Part shown: piece after piece, positions 1 through 10,446 of the stretch | Numbering within the stretch: the first letter of the stretch is position 1 | Layout: the number at the start of each line of letters is the position of its first letter | Program-made: the position numbers and the translations under genes | From: Cydia pomonella | Taxonomy: Eukaryota > Arthropoda > Insecta > Lepidoptera > Tortricidae | Direction: 5' to 3' | Assembly (NCBI RefSeq): GCF_033807575.1 | Contig: NC_084725.1 | Span: forward strand, 593,001 to 657,000 | Length of the DNA: 64,000 nucleotides | The notes under the pieces: model-generated | Seen by the model: only the letters and a program-made list of their open reading frames with translations | Database searches by the model: none | What the model was told of the DNA's origin: nothing

Positions 1-212
1 TCTCTCATCCCGATGTATCCGATATATTTTAATCTTCAGCTAGCAGTCTTGTTTTTTAACTTTTTATGATATATAGAAGGCAAAATAGCAGACGAATCGC
101 CTGATTGTGAGTAATTACCTTTGCCAATGGACATCTGCAATACTAGAGCGGTCACACTAATATAGGAGTACAATCTTTTTTTGAAGGTTTAAACGTGTAT
201 CTGTCTTGAAAT

Positions 213-330
213 ACCGCAGGTAACAGTTCAAGTCACAGTTTAGCTGTGCGAGGCAGGAAGCTTCTGGAGAAACGTACAGTTGAGGACTGCCAACGATCTA
301 AGTGGTGAGGATGGGAATGTTGTGACGTAG
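213..330 (-). mobile_element. LINE ORF2 C-terminal fragment
   Basis: Read on the minus strand this piece encodes VRFSRSFLPRTAKL, a stop, then LELLPAVF. That matches the RFSRSFLPRTVKLWN.LP.AVFP block near the C terminus of a common lepidopteran LINE polymerase. It is broken by a stop where W is expected and has no RT domain attached. It is a dead fragment lying head to head with the LINE tail at 345-610. Confidence 0.6.
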
Positions 331-344
331 GGCGATGGCGGAAT

Positions 345-610
345 GAAGCAGCAGGGATTAATCCGAACAATTCCTCGGAGCACTCCCCGTTACATGCGAC
401 CTCCACCTTACAGAAAACCGCAGCCAAATAATACCCTACTCGTAGTGTTGTGTTCCTGCCGATGAGTAAGTTTGCTAGAGCTCAACGAGGGTGCGGAGTG
501 CTAGGGTCGGCAACGTGCATGAATCTCCACTAGAATTGCAGGCGTACATAGGCTGCTTACCATCAGGCGTGCCGTATGTTTTTTTGCCACCGACGTAGTA
601 TTACAAAAAA
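345..610 (+). mobile_element. 3' end of the LPSGG LINE
   Basis: The stretch carries the block CCTCCACCTTACAGAAAACC, then CTGCCGATGAGTAAG, and ends with the LINE tail that would read LPSGGPYACLPPT (here diverged to taccatcaggcgtgccgtatg) before an A-run. The same order recurs at 17040-17340, 33586-33935 and 48715-49016. It is a 5'-truncated, non-functional insertion. Confidence 0.65.
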
Positions 611-1067
611 ACGCGATAGAAAGCGCAGAGCAAGGCTACATCACCACGCAGCGCCAAGGAGTCAAGCCTATCTGACTGTTAATTGTGGTTGAGTTTTGTC
701 AATAAATGATTGTAATTTAGGCTAAAACTTTCAAACTCTTGTAAAACTACTGCTCACTGACACGTGTCATCATTGTAGATATAAACACATATAATAGTAT
801 GTTTACACACTTTTCTTTCTTTTCTACAGAGATTCTACTAGCGTTCACCCCCGCCTCTTCTCACGGCACGGTGCAAAAACAGCTCCCACGCCGCCCGACT
901 TTCCCTGTAGGTCCCATCGGTTTATATAACGCATATAACGAATGCTCTATTGTCAACCTAGTTACATTAGTACACTCGAGGCAGTTAGGTAAATTATTTT
1001 ATTCAAAATCAATACTCAAAATTTGCAACGCCGTTTGTGTTTAGAGGAGAGAGGACGGCCGACCCTC

Positions 1068-1548
1068 CATACAAACGTAGTCCCCATTTTCCTCTCTGGA
1101 TATTGACATTTTGGAAAATTGTTTTACATAATTTGATGTATATTAACCATTTATATCGACATGAGTTGTGAATTTCCCACCTAGCTAGTTGGGTTTCCGT
1201 TCGTCCGTGGACATTAACGAAATATTTTATAAAATTGGTATGGTATGTCTAGTTCTCGTCCACTTAATTTCTCTATGATTTGTTGAAAAAACTTCATGAA
1301 ACGAATGATTTTTGGTTGTATTATACATTTAAATATACCTACATATGTGCTAGAAATGTTATTACCTATAAAAACTAGGAGCGAAAAACAGATTACATAC
1401 AATATTTTAAATGCTTCTTATTCCTATAATAATTAAAAAATCGAAAAAAAAATTGAGGCACAGCTGTATTTGATATTGAACAAATTGTGCCAAAATATTT
1501 TAAATAATATTAACATCCAGAGAGGAAAATGAGGACTACGTTTGTATG
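1068..1548. mobile_element. 481-bp element with ~43-bp terminal inverted repeats (CATACAAACGTAGTCC)
   Basis: The left end starts CATACAAACGTAGTCCCC and the right end is its reverse complement with about four mismatches in 43 bases; both arms run on through TTTTCCTCTCTGGAT. The interior is AT-rich with no coding capacity. A lone diverged end of the same family lies at 49313-49362. This is the form of a non-autonomous DNA transposon; the superfamily is not clear because no target duplication stands out. Confidence 0.7.
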
Positions 1549-1604
1549 AAAAGGTGATTTCGCGCGGGTCTTCTCTTAAGTTTTGCATTTATATTCCATA
1601 TTTA

Positions 1605-2105
1605 TGTTCACCGCACTAGCTTATAAAGGCTCTTTTTATTCTTCAAAGACAAATGAGAAGGTTGCACTTTATCCCCAAGAGTGGCAAAGTAATAATATAA
1701 TTTTTTTATCGTTTTTTCGTGTTTACTGGAAGAATTGACTTTCAAGTGATGACTTACAACTATAAATATTTAGGGCTTGTTTCACAATATCCAAGTAAAG
1801 TATTGGATAGCTTATTAACAAATAAATTAACTGCCAGATAAAACTTCCTTAGCACTTTATCTTTTTTTTTATACCACGACGGTGGCAAACAAGCATACGG
1901 CCCGCCTGATGGTAAAAAGTCACCGCAGTCTATGGACGCCTGCAACTCCAGAGGTGTTACATGCGCGTTGCCGACCCTTTAAGATTGCGAAACGCTATTA
2001 TTATCATTTATTTTGATTTGATTAGTTATTTTCCTCGTATTGGTGCGGTGAAAAAAACTGTGTTTCACTCGGTAGTAAAGTTTTAAACAAAAATGTTGGC
2101 CTCTT
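1605..2105. repeat. TTCACCACACCAA element, split by two insertions
   Basis: The left end (tgttcaccgcactagc) and the right end (attggtgcggtgaaaaaa) are inverted relatives of the ends at 51311-51552 and 12069-12325. The interior line about a protein-free, wide-spread repeat holds too: ttgcactttatccccaagagtggcaaag is shared by all three copies. Here the element is interrupted by a TTCACAATATCCAAGTAAAG repeat (1769-1856, related to 21384-21560) and then by a LINE tail (1857-1978). Confidence 0.6.
1857..1978 (-). mobile_element. LPSGG LINE 3' tail, inserted in another repeat
   Basis: On the minus strand the piece reads GVHRLR-like sequence followed by FLPSGGPYACLPPSWYKKK and an A-run, the C-terminal and 3' tail signature of the LPSGG LINE. 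It is only about 120 bases long, so it is strongly 5'-truncated. It interrupts the repeat at 1605-2105 and is therefore younger than it. Confidence 0.7.
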
Positions 2106-2865
2106 GTAAACCAAATAACTATAGAACCCAATCCAATATGTACTTACATCTAAAAACGTATGATTCTTGAAATATGTATTAAGAAGATTGAAGCACCAAC
2201 ACTTCCAGAAATTACATAAATAACGAACATATTGAATTCTTAAAGCTAATGACTGACTATGAATAATAAAAGATGAATAATGTCTTTAATCATGAATAAA
2301 TCAATAATGATACCGCACAAATCAATGATACATAGCAAACCCAATCAAAAATTCCATCAATCATAAATATGTACACATTAAATCGCCTTATACCATTGAA
2401 ATAAGATGAAAACATGTATACATGTTTCAGTGATTTCGCTTCGTTGAATAAAATTTACGTAATTGAAATTATTAAGTTGACTGTACTTGATAATTATCTA
2501 ATCATACCTAGATTACACTGAGCAGTTTTTGTCTGTCTGTCTGTCTATGCGTGCGCTTTTTCTTGATTTAAATACCATGTTCATGCTATATTGTCTTTGA
2601 TGTAATTTTATTATTGGTTACATCGGTACTTTTTGCTTTCTTTATGATTGTTTTTCAAAAGAAAGGGTGCAATTTCATTTTATGATTGTGGTGTTAAATT
2701 TCTAAGGTGATTGAGTCATTGTGATGTCTAACACTATATTAACAACTAAGATCGGAATTTAAGGCAAGTTGTTTTATTACCTATACCGTAACCATTATTA
2801 ATATAACTGCAGCTAACTTAAAACCTATATCTTATACCTTTAAACGAGCAATTCTTGTATATATA
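2106..2865. other. AT-rich stretch, no gene seen
   Basis: Nothing coding is visible. The stretch holds AT-rich unique-looking sequence, short direct repeats of AATCAATAATGA type near 2270-2370 and a GTCTGTCTGTCT run at 2531. Confidence 0.5.
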
Positions 2866-3300
2866 TATATATTTCCGGGATCTCGGAAACGGCTCTAACG
2901 ATTTTGCTGAAATTTGGTATATGAGGGTTTTTGGGGGTAAACAATCGATCTAGATTAGTCTTATGTTTGGGAAAACGCGTGTTTTCGAGTTTTCATGAGT
3001 TTTTCTTTCCACGTAAAATATGATCGCTAATTTCGTGTTGCTGGCCACTGTCCGTCTGGTCCAGCGGGTTAAGACGCGGACTGCTAAACGAGTGTTACGG
3101 GTTCGAATCTCGCCCGGTGACTAACTTTTTTTTTATATGTTCAAGTTTATATATAATTTTTTAATTTTTATTGTTTTAGACAAGTTTAATTTAGTAAAAA
3201 AAATTAGTTAAGATTATCACCTATACACCACCTACAACCTACACAACGCCTATACAATAAATAGTTATAACCGAGCAAAGCTCGGTCGCCCAGGTACTTT
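2866..3300 (+). mobile_element. Composite SINE-like repeat with a tRNA-Ser-like core
   Basis: It opens with GGATCTCGGAAACGGCTCTAA and ends with CCGAGCAAAGCTCGGTC, both typical ends of one lepidopteran repeat. Inside, 3052-3122 resembles tRNA-Ser(GCU): box A-like TGGTCCAGCGGGTTAAG, an ACTGCTAA anticodon region and box B GGTTCGAATC. The acceptor and anticodon stems do not pair well, so this is a degenerate tRNA-derived promoter of a SINE and not a working tRNA. Confidence 0.55.
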
Positions 3301-3317
3301 AATTATTAAATAGGCTG

Positions 3318-3455
3318 ATTGAGACTACAGGTGACCCTAGGGCTGGCTCATTCCTAGGCCAAAGAATAGCCATAGCTACGAGTATTCAGCGTGGGAATGT
3401 GGCCAGCCTTATGGGCACCTTTCCGCAGGGGTTAGATCTAGGGGACCTAAGATAG
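3318..3455 (+). mobile_element. REL retroelement, C-terminal fragment
   Basis: The plus strand reads GDPRAGSFLGQRIAIA, then, after a small shift, QRGNVASLMGTFPQGLDLG and a stop. This is the extreme C terminus of the same element found at 5980-7165, 7216-7536, 18990-19736 and 42850-43015. It is 5'-truncated and followed by a (TA)n run at 3459-3487. Confidence 0.75.
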
Positions 3456-3458
3456 GTG

Positions 3459-3487
3459 AATTTATATATATATATATATATATATTT
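3459..3487. repeat. (TA)n microsatellite
   Basis: A run of TA dinucleotides immediately follows the REL fragment and may be part of its 3' end. Confidence 0.85.
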
Positions 3488-4308
3488 TTAGTTCATAGTT
3501 AATTTTAGTAGTAGTTTATTATATGTTTTGTTTTAGTACTTGTTATTATATTTGAAAATATTATTATCGCATAACATTTAATTAAGTAAAATAATATGCA
3601 TGATGTTCTCCTCTACCTACACTTAAATAAATATGATTACTTACGTATTTATAATAAATTATATAAATTATTAATAAATTCAATTTCATAAATAGATAAT
3701 AAGTTTATAAAACATATATTAATTATTTTTGTATTTATTATTTCAACTAATTTTTATTTTACTATGAATCATGATTTCATTGTTATTATGTCAAGATTAT
3801 TAATTATTTATTATTCTTATTATGTTTGGATATGATTTGATTTTAATGTACTTACTAACCCTTAGCTATAATGATGGTACTAACAATTTTTTATGGAATT
3901 CGAGTAGTTCTGAAATAAAAATATTTTATTTTTTTATTTTATTTTTTTATAAAACAGATTGAATATTAATTTAATAAATTTTATTTGAAGTCAGTGTTTC
4001 AGTTGTCGGGCGTCAGACCGTCAACATCTCCAGAGGATTCGTAGAGAGACGAAATACGTGTCGAGTTTTGTATTTGTGGTTAGTTTTTATATTTATTTGT
4101 GTATTTATATGCGGTGGGAGGGTGGTAACATTAATTGCATGTAAAATCCGCAAGTAAATATAACGGGTTAGCACTGATTGCCTATTTTTCGCGTATTAGC
4201 AAAGTAATATTTTTTGTTTAAATTAGTACTTATGGATTTCCACAATATAACGCCTGATTCTATTCATTAGATGAAGTATAATGGAGTCTGGACAAAATAA
4301 CAACGATC
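3488..4308. other. AT-rich stretch, no gene seen
   Basis: The sequence is dominated by A and T with no open frame of note. No repeat from the rest of the window was recognised in it except the start of the next element. Confidence 0.5.
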
Positions 4309-4925
4309 GTTGTATTTTAAACCGACTTCAAGATTTCAAAAGGAGGAGGTTATCAATTCGGTGTGTGTGTTTTCTTTTTAAATTTTTGTTACTTCATATC
4401 TCCGTCATTTCTGAACCGATTTTGAAAATAATTTTTTTGCTTGAATCTGTATATATACAGATTGGTCCCGTTATTATCAAAACTCAGTTCTGATGATGGG
4501 ATCCATAAGGAATCGAGGGAACTCTTCCAATGTGAAAGACATACATATAGTGATTTTTGTATTTTCTTTAACAACTCAAGCATTTACATTTAAAAAAGTG
4601 ACATTTGATGAAGTGGAACTGCTGATGATGATCAGAATGGAACTCTTCAACGACGCATAGTACATGTTACGCGGTTTGTCCTCTTCGCTGTGTTTGTTAA
4701 GTAAATTAGATTTTCAAGACAAATTTTTGTCAAGTTACAGTTTTGACGATGGGGTCCATGAGGAATCGAAGGAACTCCTCAAATATTAAAGGCATATATA
4801 TAGTGATGTTAGTATTTTCATCATCAAATTAAGTATTTACATTTGTAGAAGTGACATTTGATGAAGTGGAACTGCTGATGATGAACAGAACGGAACTCTT
4901 CAACGATGCATAGTTTACGTTAGGT
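4309..4925 (+). repeat. CCGACTTCAA..AGGAGGAGG repeat with an internal direct duplication
   Basis: The repeat opens with AACCGACTTCAAGATTTC and AAGGAGGAGGTT, a widespread lepidopteran repeat. Its inner part TTCTGATGATGGGATCCAT through GGAACTCTTCAACGACGCATAG (about 4483-4672) recurs diverged at about 4736-4920. The frame MESGQNNND over it is incidental. Minus-strand relatives lie at 32848-33092 and 33236-33585. Confidence 0.65.
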
Positions 4926-5095
4926 TTGCAAGCCACATTTTTATATTTAGTTTATTACCTATTTAGTTTTTTTAATAATTATCTGGTGCTTTATTTCATG
5001 CATGGTGTGATATAATTTATCTTAAATACAGTCGATTTGGATTTATGACTGCTGTTGACTTCGTGAGCTTATTTGCGACAAAATAAACGAAAGTC

Positions 5096-5513
5096 ATACA
5101 AAAAAATCGGAGAAGTTCGAGCCGGACTCGCCCAGCGAAGGTTCCGGACATATTCAAATTATTTTTTTAACTACAAATTTATAGTTTTTTGATTTTTTCC
5201 TGTACTTGTAATACAAGACGATATTATTTGCCAAATTTCATAGTTCTAGGTCAACGGGAAGTACATTTTGATTCCCTTGATAGTATCGTGTGTGGCATAA
5301 ACGGTCGTTTCTTGTTTACGTTAAATTAGAAGTTTAATTTTTTCACAGCGTAAAGAAGTAGACCTGAGTGTATAGTTTTAATTTTAACTCGATACCTCCA
5401 CACATTCCCGAGATAAGGGTTTTGACAGACATACGGATGGACGGACGAACGGACAACAAAGTTATCCTATAAGGGTTCCGGTTTTTCCTTTTGAGGTACG
5501 GAACCCTATAAAA
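5096..5513 (+). repeat. GAGTCGGACTCGCCC repeat, subfamily 2
   Basis: The start reads TTCGAGCCGGACTCGCCCAG and GAAGGTTCCGGAC, and the end reads GACGGACGAACGGACAAC then GGGTTCCG and GTACGGAACCC. These are the ends of a very common lepidopteran repeat. The closest relative in the window is the minus-strand copy at 25763-26440. No coding capacity. Confidence 0.7.
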
Positions 5514-5979
5514 GACCACCTTTATTCATACAGGACATAAGTCACGAATTAAGTACAGACATGTAAAAATGCAGAAAAAAACATAAAATGTGATCCAAAA
5601 AAGGATGTTAACAACCGTAAACATACAGAGGATAAATAAAAGCATGCACTTAAGTATTTGAAATCGTTTAATATTTTAATTAAAATATATTACCTACATA
5701 TAATTTATAAACTTAACTTGAACTGTTTTTGTCACGGTTTCCCTATTAATTTAAAAGGTAATTTATTTTTTTACCTATAGGTTTGTACTTAGGAAGTTTT
5801 ATTATATTTGTTTATTTTTCCGTCGTTAATGATAAAACCGCGTATTCTTATAGTTTACTCGATTTAAAAGGTTAACATCATTAGTTAGGTTTAATAAACA
5901 ATCAAAAAATGAAAAACTAGGGAATACATTCGTTATAAATTAAACTTAACCTAAACTAACCCATAAAAACTATTCGAAC
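5514..5979. other. AT-rich stretch, no gene seen
   Basis: Nothing coding is visible; the last part is probably the 3' untranslated tail of the minus-strand REL element. Confidence 0.45.
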
Positions 5980-7165
5980 AACCCGCCCCGCATCGTTCCC
6001 GGCGCAAAGGTGCCCATTACGCTTGCCGCGTTTCGGCGTTAAACCGCGATGGACAATCTTTGCGCCAGGAACGACCCGGAGCGGGGGTCGAGACCCCTCT
6101 CCCACAGGCGACGCCCCAGCTCCCTGAGAAAAGTTTCCGCCTCCGCGCACCAGCACCCAGACGTCTCCACAGCAAGGGGAATGAATAAGTACCTCTTTAG
6201 GGACGCTGCCTTCTCAGCGGCTGCTCCTGCCGACCGCACAGTGCTGCTAAGATACGTGGCGGCGAATGTGCTGACGCAGGTGGCGTCCCACAAAAGGCAT
6301 TTACCTTTCTCCCACGGCACCAGAGTCATACCGTCCGGCCTTTTGCCATCTCACCGACTAAGGCCCGGCGGCTCCAGCACACACGGGACATTGGCTGACA
6401 CCAGCGCCCTTCGAACAATGTCATTCAACGCGTGGTGTCGTGGGAACCTCCCCGCGCACCGGCAACAGCTCAAAGCATGGTGCCCATTGCTCTCCACCAT
6501 GGATCCACAGATGCATAGATGTGGTTGACAAACATCGCAGCCCACCAAGAGCAACGGCCACCCGCAACGAGTCATTGTCGAGCAGGGTGCCTAAGTTCGG
6601 GGGGGGAAGGGCGTGCAGCCAAGCCCCAGATTCCGGCGCCGAGGCCGCATTCAGCCTGGCTCTGTCCGCACCAGAAGCTTTTTCTAAAAGACAGTCAAAC
6701 AGACGCTTAATACCGACATCGTCCCACAAGCGCTGACGAAATGGCTGCTTAGGCACTGACGCACTCGGGTTGAGAGCCTCCCAGGCCAACAATGCATCGG
6801 AAGCGAAAGGTATTTCCGCCTTGCCACGATCTAAGGATAAAATCTTAGTGACAAGGTCCACGGCCAGGAAAGCCGGTAGACACACATCCCGCACGCGCCG
6901 TATGCTAAGTCCGCCACTCCGTATAGGCAACGAAGCCAAGTCCCACTGGTCCGGATTCAAAGAGACATTCAGCACATTCCTTCACCACCAGGTCAAATGA
7001 GTCCCTGTGGCTAGGGTACAGCCAGGCAGGTACAGTACGCAGAAAGTAGGTCACCTTGGGAACGGCAAAGCAAGACCTTAACAATGTAAGTGCCACATGG
7101 GCCGGGAGCTTTCTCAGCCTCTCACCAGCAAACCTAAGAAGTTGCAAAATCAAAAGATTACGCAA
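5980..7165 (-). mobile_element. REL retroelement, broken C-terminal half
   Basis: Four minus-strand frames join into one decayed protein. In order they give FAGERLRKLPAHVALTLLR (about 7140), a frameshift near 6965, then NPDQWDLASLPIRSGGLSI, ESGAWLHALP and LGTLLDNDSLRVAVAL; a shift near 6570, then HLCICG, GHHALSC and RRALVSANVPCVLEPPGL; a shift near 6345, then WDATCVST, LAVETSG and GSFLAQRLSIA. The C-x-C-x7-HH-x3-C knuckle followed by a PD-type position and WD fits the restriction-like endonuclease of R2/R4-type non-LTR retrotransposons (family knowledge). The RT domain is absent. At least three frameshifts show it is dead. The exact clade is uncertain. Confidence 0.7.
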
Positions 7166-7215
7166 AGTAATGAAAAGATGATGAAATAATGTATGAAGAT
7201 GTGTTACTATATTTT

Positions 7216-7536
7216 CATAATCGCTTGTGCCTTGGTTTTTGGGGCGACCCTTGGCGTGGGATGTGACCTGCGTGGATACATTGGCTCCGTCTCACGTCCA
7301 GCGCTCGTCCCGAAAACCGGGGACGGCTGCAGAAGACGCCCAACTTAACAAGTGCCGCAAATATGCATTTTTAAAAGACAATTACATATTTGCAGCACTT
7401 GCAGTCGAAACCTTTGGGCCGTGGTCATCGGACACCAAACAAGTCCGGCAACCGGCTAAGTCTGGCAATCCAACGGGGAAATGCAGCAAGCGTTCTGGGG
7501 ACGATGCCCCAGGCAACTCTCTTAGGTTTAAGACAC
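7216..7536 (+). mobile_element. REL retroelement, C-terminal fragment (head to head)
   Basis: The plus strand reads WDVTCVDTLAPSHVQ, then ALAVETFGPWSSD, and after a frameshift AIQRGNAASVLGTMPQAT. It covers the last endonuclease motif and the C terminus only. It points away from the minus-strand copy at 5980-7165, with about 50 bases between them. The residue corresponding to A in WDAT is V here. Confidence 0.75.
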
Positions 7537-7566
7537 GAAAATTTCTAATGTGAATATGAAGATGTG

Positions 7567-7695
7567 TAATTAAAAAGTGTATGTGAAGTTCCCAATCCGC
7601 ATTGAGCTAGCGTGGGGACTATAGCCCGAGCCCTCTCGCATATGAGAGGAGGCCTGTGCCCAGCAGTGGGACGTATATAGGCTGAATTATTATTT
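7567..7695 (+). mobile_element. SINE-B 3' tail without head
   Basis: GTGTATGTGAAGTTCCCAAT through GTGCCCAGCAGTGGGACGTA and ATAGGCTGAATTATTATT equals the 3' part of SINE-B at 16556-16868. There is no tRNA-like head. It is either a truncated SINE or the 3' end of the partner LINE that supplies this tail. Confidence 0.75.
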
Positions 7696-7844
7696 TTAAT
7701 GTAAGTATAAGAAAATTGCCTATTACTGACCACATTATATTCGATGATAATTCTGCAATGAATTTAAAATTGTTCAATATTTGAAACGTGTAAAAGGAAT
7801 ATATATTAAGAAAATAATAACTTTGGAGTTTTTTTTAATCTACA

Positions 7845-7925
7845 TATTTATAAGTATCTTAAATATATGGAAAACACCCATGAATCAGAAACAAATATGC
7901 TCATTACACAAATAAATATACTCTT
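7845..7925 (-). mobile_element. SINE-A internal fragment
   Basis: GGAAAACACCCATGAATCAG and AACAAATATGCTCATTACAC match the middle of the minus-strand SINE-A copies such as 30893-31152. Both ends are missing. The ATG frame beginning here is a by-product of the repeat. Confidence 0.6.
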
Positions 7926-8369
7926 AGTACTAGGCACGTATCTCCTGAACACCAGAAAGCTCGATTTCCAAAGTGAGGACGTTCTTTTTGATACATCTAA
8001 TAACCCCCTAAAGGCGCGATATACGTATAAAATGTCCCTCTTATTCTGTAGACTTAGAATTTCCCGCTGGCAGGCTGGTCGCTCCGTCTCGCTCGCACGC
8101 ATGCGCGGTGAGGACGCTCTTTTTGCGCATAGTCTGCCCAGCTAGGCGGCATATTTCCGAGGACAGGAGAGCTGTGGAGTAGGTGTTTTCAGAAATGGTT
8201 ATTAGAATTAATGTTTTTAATGATTCTAGAAAAATCATATTCGTACATATTATACATACTTCTATTACTTCTAGAAGACACAAGGGTCAAGAACTCTGAT
8301 TAACACAATATATGGATTCTTTTTATTTCAAATTTCTTTCTCTTCTTCATCTTCTTCTTCTTCATCTTT
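7926..8369. other. No gene seen; one CpG-rich patch and a (CTT)n run
   Basis: The patch at about 8065-8115 (tctcgctcgcacgcatgcgc) stands out in GC and CpG but carries no clear promoter or splice signal. A CTT/CAT-rich microsatellite lies at 8341-8369, directly before the LINE end. Confidence 0.4.
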
Positions 8370-8860
8370 AAAAAGGACATCACTTTGCTGGAAAAAGTAC
8401 AGCGAAGAGCAACTAAAATGGTTGCTTCACTGAAAGACAAGCCATATGAAGAACGGCTTCAGGAATTAGGTCTTACAACATTGGAGGACAGAAGGAAGCG
8501 AGGCGATCTTATTGAGACATACAAAGTCTTGTCTGGACACTACAATGTTCCAAATATTAAAGACCTATACATATCAAGCCAGAATGTAAGGTTAAGAGGA
8601 CACTCTAAAAAACTTGTCAAACCTCCATGTGCTAGCAACCCTAGGAAACACTTCTTGCCAAATCGTGTAGTAAATGTGTGGAACTCTCTACCAGAAACTG
8701 TTGTTAATGCACCGTCAGTGAACTCTTTCAAAAATAGACTAGATACACATTTTAGAACATTAAAAAGTGCTAAATAAACACAAGTGCTGCGATATACACG
8801 CATCAGCTCCAAGAGCTGCTAGTGTATCAAATAAAATAATAATAATAATAATAATAAATT
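8370..8860 (+). mobile_element. Non-LTR retrotransposon ORF2, C-terminal 130 codons
   Basis: An open frame runs from about 8376 to a stop at 8777. It starts LLEKVQRRATKMV, continues YEERLQELGLTTLEDRRKRG, and holds FLPNRVVNVWNSLPETVV and FKNRLDTHF. This is the conserved tail after the RT domain of CR1/Jockey-superfamily LINEs. No frameshift is seen across these codons, so the copy is fairly young. It lacks the RT domain through 5' truncation. A short 3' untranslated region ends in an AAT microsatellite (8832-8860). Confidence 0.85.
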
Positions 8861-9488
8861 ATACTGAAAATAACTGATTGCTTATTTTTCTGAATATGTG
8901 AAAGTAAACATGAAAAATATCATTCAACGAAATTGTAAGCGCGTGAACATATAATTACGACTACTCTCTTTTTATTTCTTACATACGACTAATCTATATG
9001 AAAAATTTAGAATACTGAATGGGTCCCATTTGCCTGTATAAAAATTATAACTTAAGTTATAGCTATAGCTTTGAGATGCTTTGCGAACAAGCGAAGCGAA
9101 GTCAGGATCTCAGGATAGATACTGAGGAATTGCATTAGAAGGCACTTGGCTAACGGTTTTTTGTTCATATATGGGCCTAAGTAACCTATACCTGTCTGTT
9201 TTATCTTTTGATAGCTTATAATTTGAAACAGCGTGTATATTTACAAATTAAGTACTATTATACTTATTTAGCCGAGCTGATAAACACCGAGCAAAACAAA
9301 GGTCTCCATTTCAGCTTAGAAAAAGTAATTAAGTAAATATTATGGGGACAATCTTATCGCGGTTTAAGGAAAAATTCACCGACTCCTGCTTCGTAGCTGA
9401 GACCGGTGTTCTGATAGGTCGCAAGTTCGAGTCTTGTCTTCCAAAATTCCATTTTTTCTTTAATATAACCTACCTATTATTGCAGAGG
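8861..9488. other. No gene; tRNA-like SINE remnant
   Basis: The stretch at about 9378-9437 (TAGCTGAGACCGG then GCAAGTTCGAGTCTTG) resembles box A and box B of a tRNA-derived SINE. The remainder is AT-rich and unrecognised. Confidence 0.4.
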
Positions 9489-9572
9489 CCGGGAAATAGC
9501 AATTCGTGAATGAGTTTTGATTTTCGTTCGTTCGGACAAAGAAGACGAATCCACGAATTGCTGTTCCTGCCG
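9489..9572. repeat. Short inverted-repeat hairpin (AGCAATTCGTG)
   Basis: Arms CCGGGAAATAGCAATTCGTG (9489-9508) and CACGAATTGCTGTTCCTGCCG (9552-9572) pair over about 20 bases with few mismatches around a 43-base loop. It is either a very short inverted-repeat element or a transcribed stem-loop. Confidence 0.5.
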
Positions 9573-10214
9573 AGTCGAAACATGCGAGAAAATAAAGTAA
9601 AATAATCATCAACCAGCTTTTCAATCGAACCTTCACATCAAAAACGTCAAAAACAAATTATCTCTTTAATTATTAAAAAAAAGTTAAAGTCACAACTTAT
9701 TCTGCCATTCAGTACCATTCAAATATTCGTTCATTCAATATAATTGTGCAATAGGTATAAGCTGTAAGTGCACGCACGAGATCCTTAAAATAATATAAAA
9801 GTTATATTGTCTTTGATTTCGCACGATCATACACGACGGTCTTGTAAGAACGGGACATGACACAGCTTGAAATGACGCTGACCGGATCGTGCAGACGCGG
9901 CGCGTGGCTATAATAATTGGCTGTTTGGGTTTTTCTTAGTGGATACGTGTTTTTAAAAAGTAAAAAACAATACAGTAATAACTTCCCGTCCGCTAAAACA
10001 TGACAGTAATGGTTTGAATTTTTTTAATTTGAGTTTGACCAAAATGAAGACCTTCCCGTACTGTTTTTGCTACAATAAGGTGAACATTTCCAAGCATATT
10101 GGAGAAAAAACAATTGTAGCGACGCTCGCATACGTTTCTGATCGATTAAAATTATTATAGACAAGCTGATCTGATGTGATTGAAGTTAAATAAAATAAAA
10201 AATATTTTTATCAG
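9573..10214. other. No gene seen; GC-rich patch near 9830-9910
   Basis: The patch includes GACCGGATCGTGCAGACGCG, unusual against the AT-rich surroundings, but I see no core-promoter motif or splice site that would define it. Confidence 0.35.
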
Positions 10215-10279
10215 TGTCCAGCAAAAGTGGCGACTCCACGGGCGCTGCTGCCCGGGCAGATGACGGCCAGCATTGCGCG
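10215..10279 (+). CDS. Candidate small internal host exon (65 bp)
   Basis: A GC-rich island (about two thirds G+C) starts after a ttttatcag acceptor-like site and ends at a strong GTAAGT donor at 10280. In one frame it encodes SSKSGDSTGAAARADDGQHC plus A with the donor in phase 0. A second frame (CPAKVATPRALLPG...) is also open, so the frame is not settled. The polypyrimidine tract is weak. Inference: a small coding exon of a host gene. The end ...GQHCA before a phase-0 intron could precede a zinc-finger cysteine pair, as in nuclear receptors, but no such exon is visible here. Confidence 0.35.
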
Positions 10280-10446
10280 GTAAGTTTTTGCGCATCATCG
10301 GCGCTGGACGTTCCAAGTTCAAATCTGAAAATTGGCTCCGAAGCCGTTCGATGTTTGAAATTTAGACTTGCATAAAATACTGGCTGGAGAATCCTTCGTA
10401 AAAAGTTTATTTTTGTCTCTTAATTTTGTGACGGAGTTTTTTTTAA

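Noticed and set aside
3052..3122. A functional tRNA-Ser(GCU) gene
   Set aside because: Box A, box B and the anticodon region are tRNA-like, but the acceptor and anticodon stems do not pair properly and the piece lies inside a repeat with known ends. It is a SINE head.
6049..6528. A 159-codon plus-strand gene
   Set aside because: It is antisense to the decayed REL retroelement, whose motifs are clear on the minus strand.
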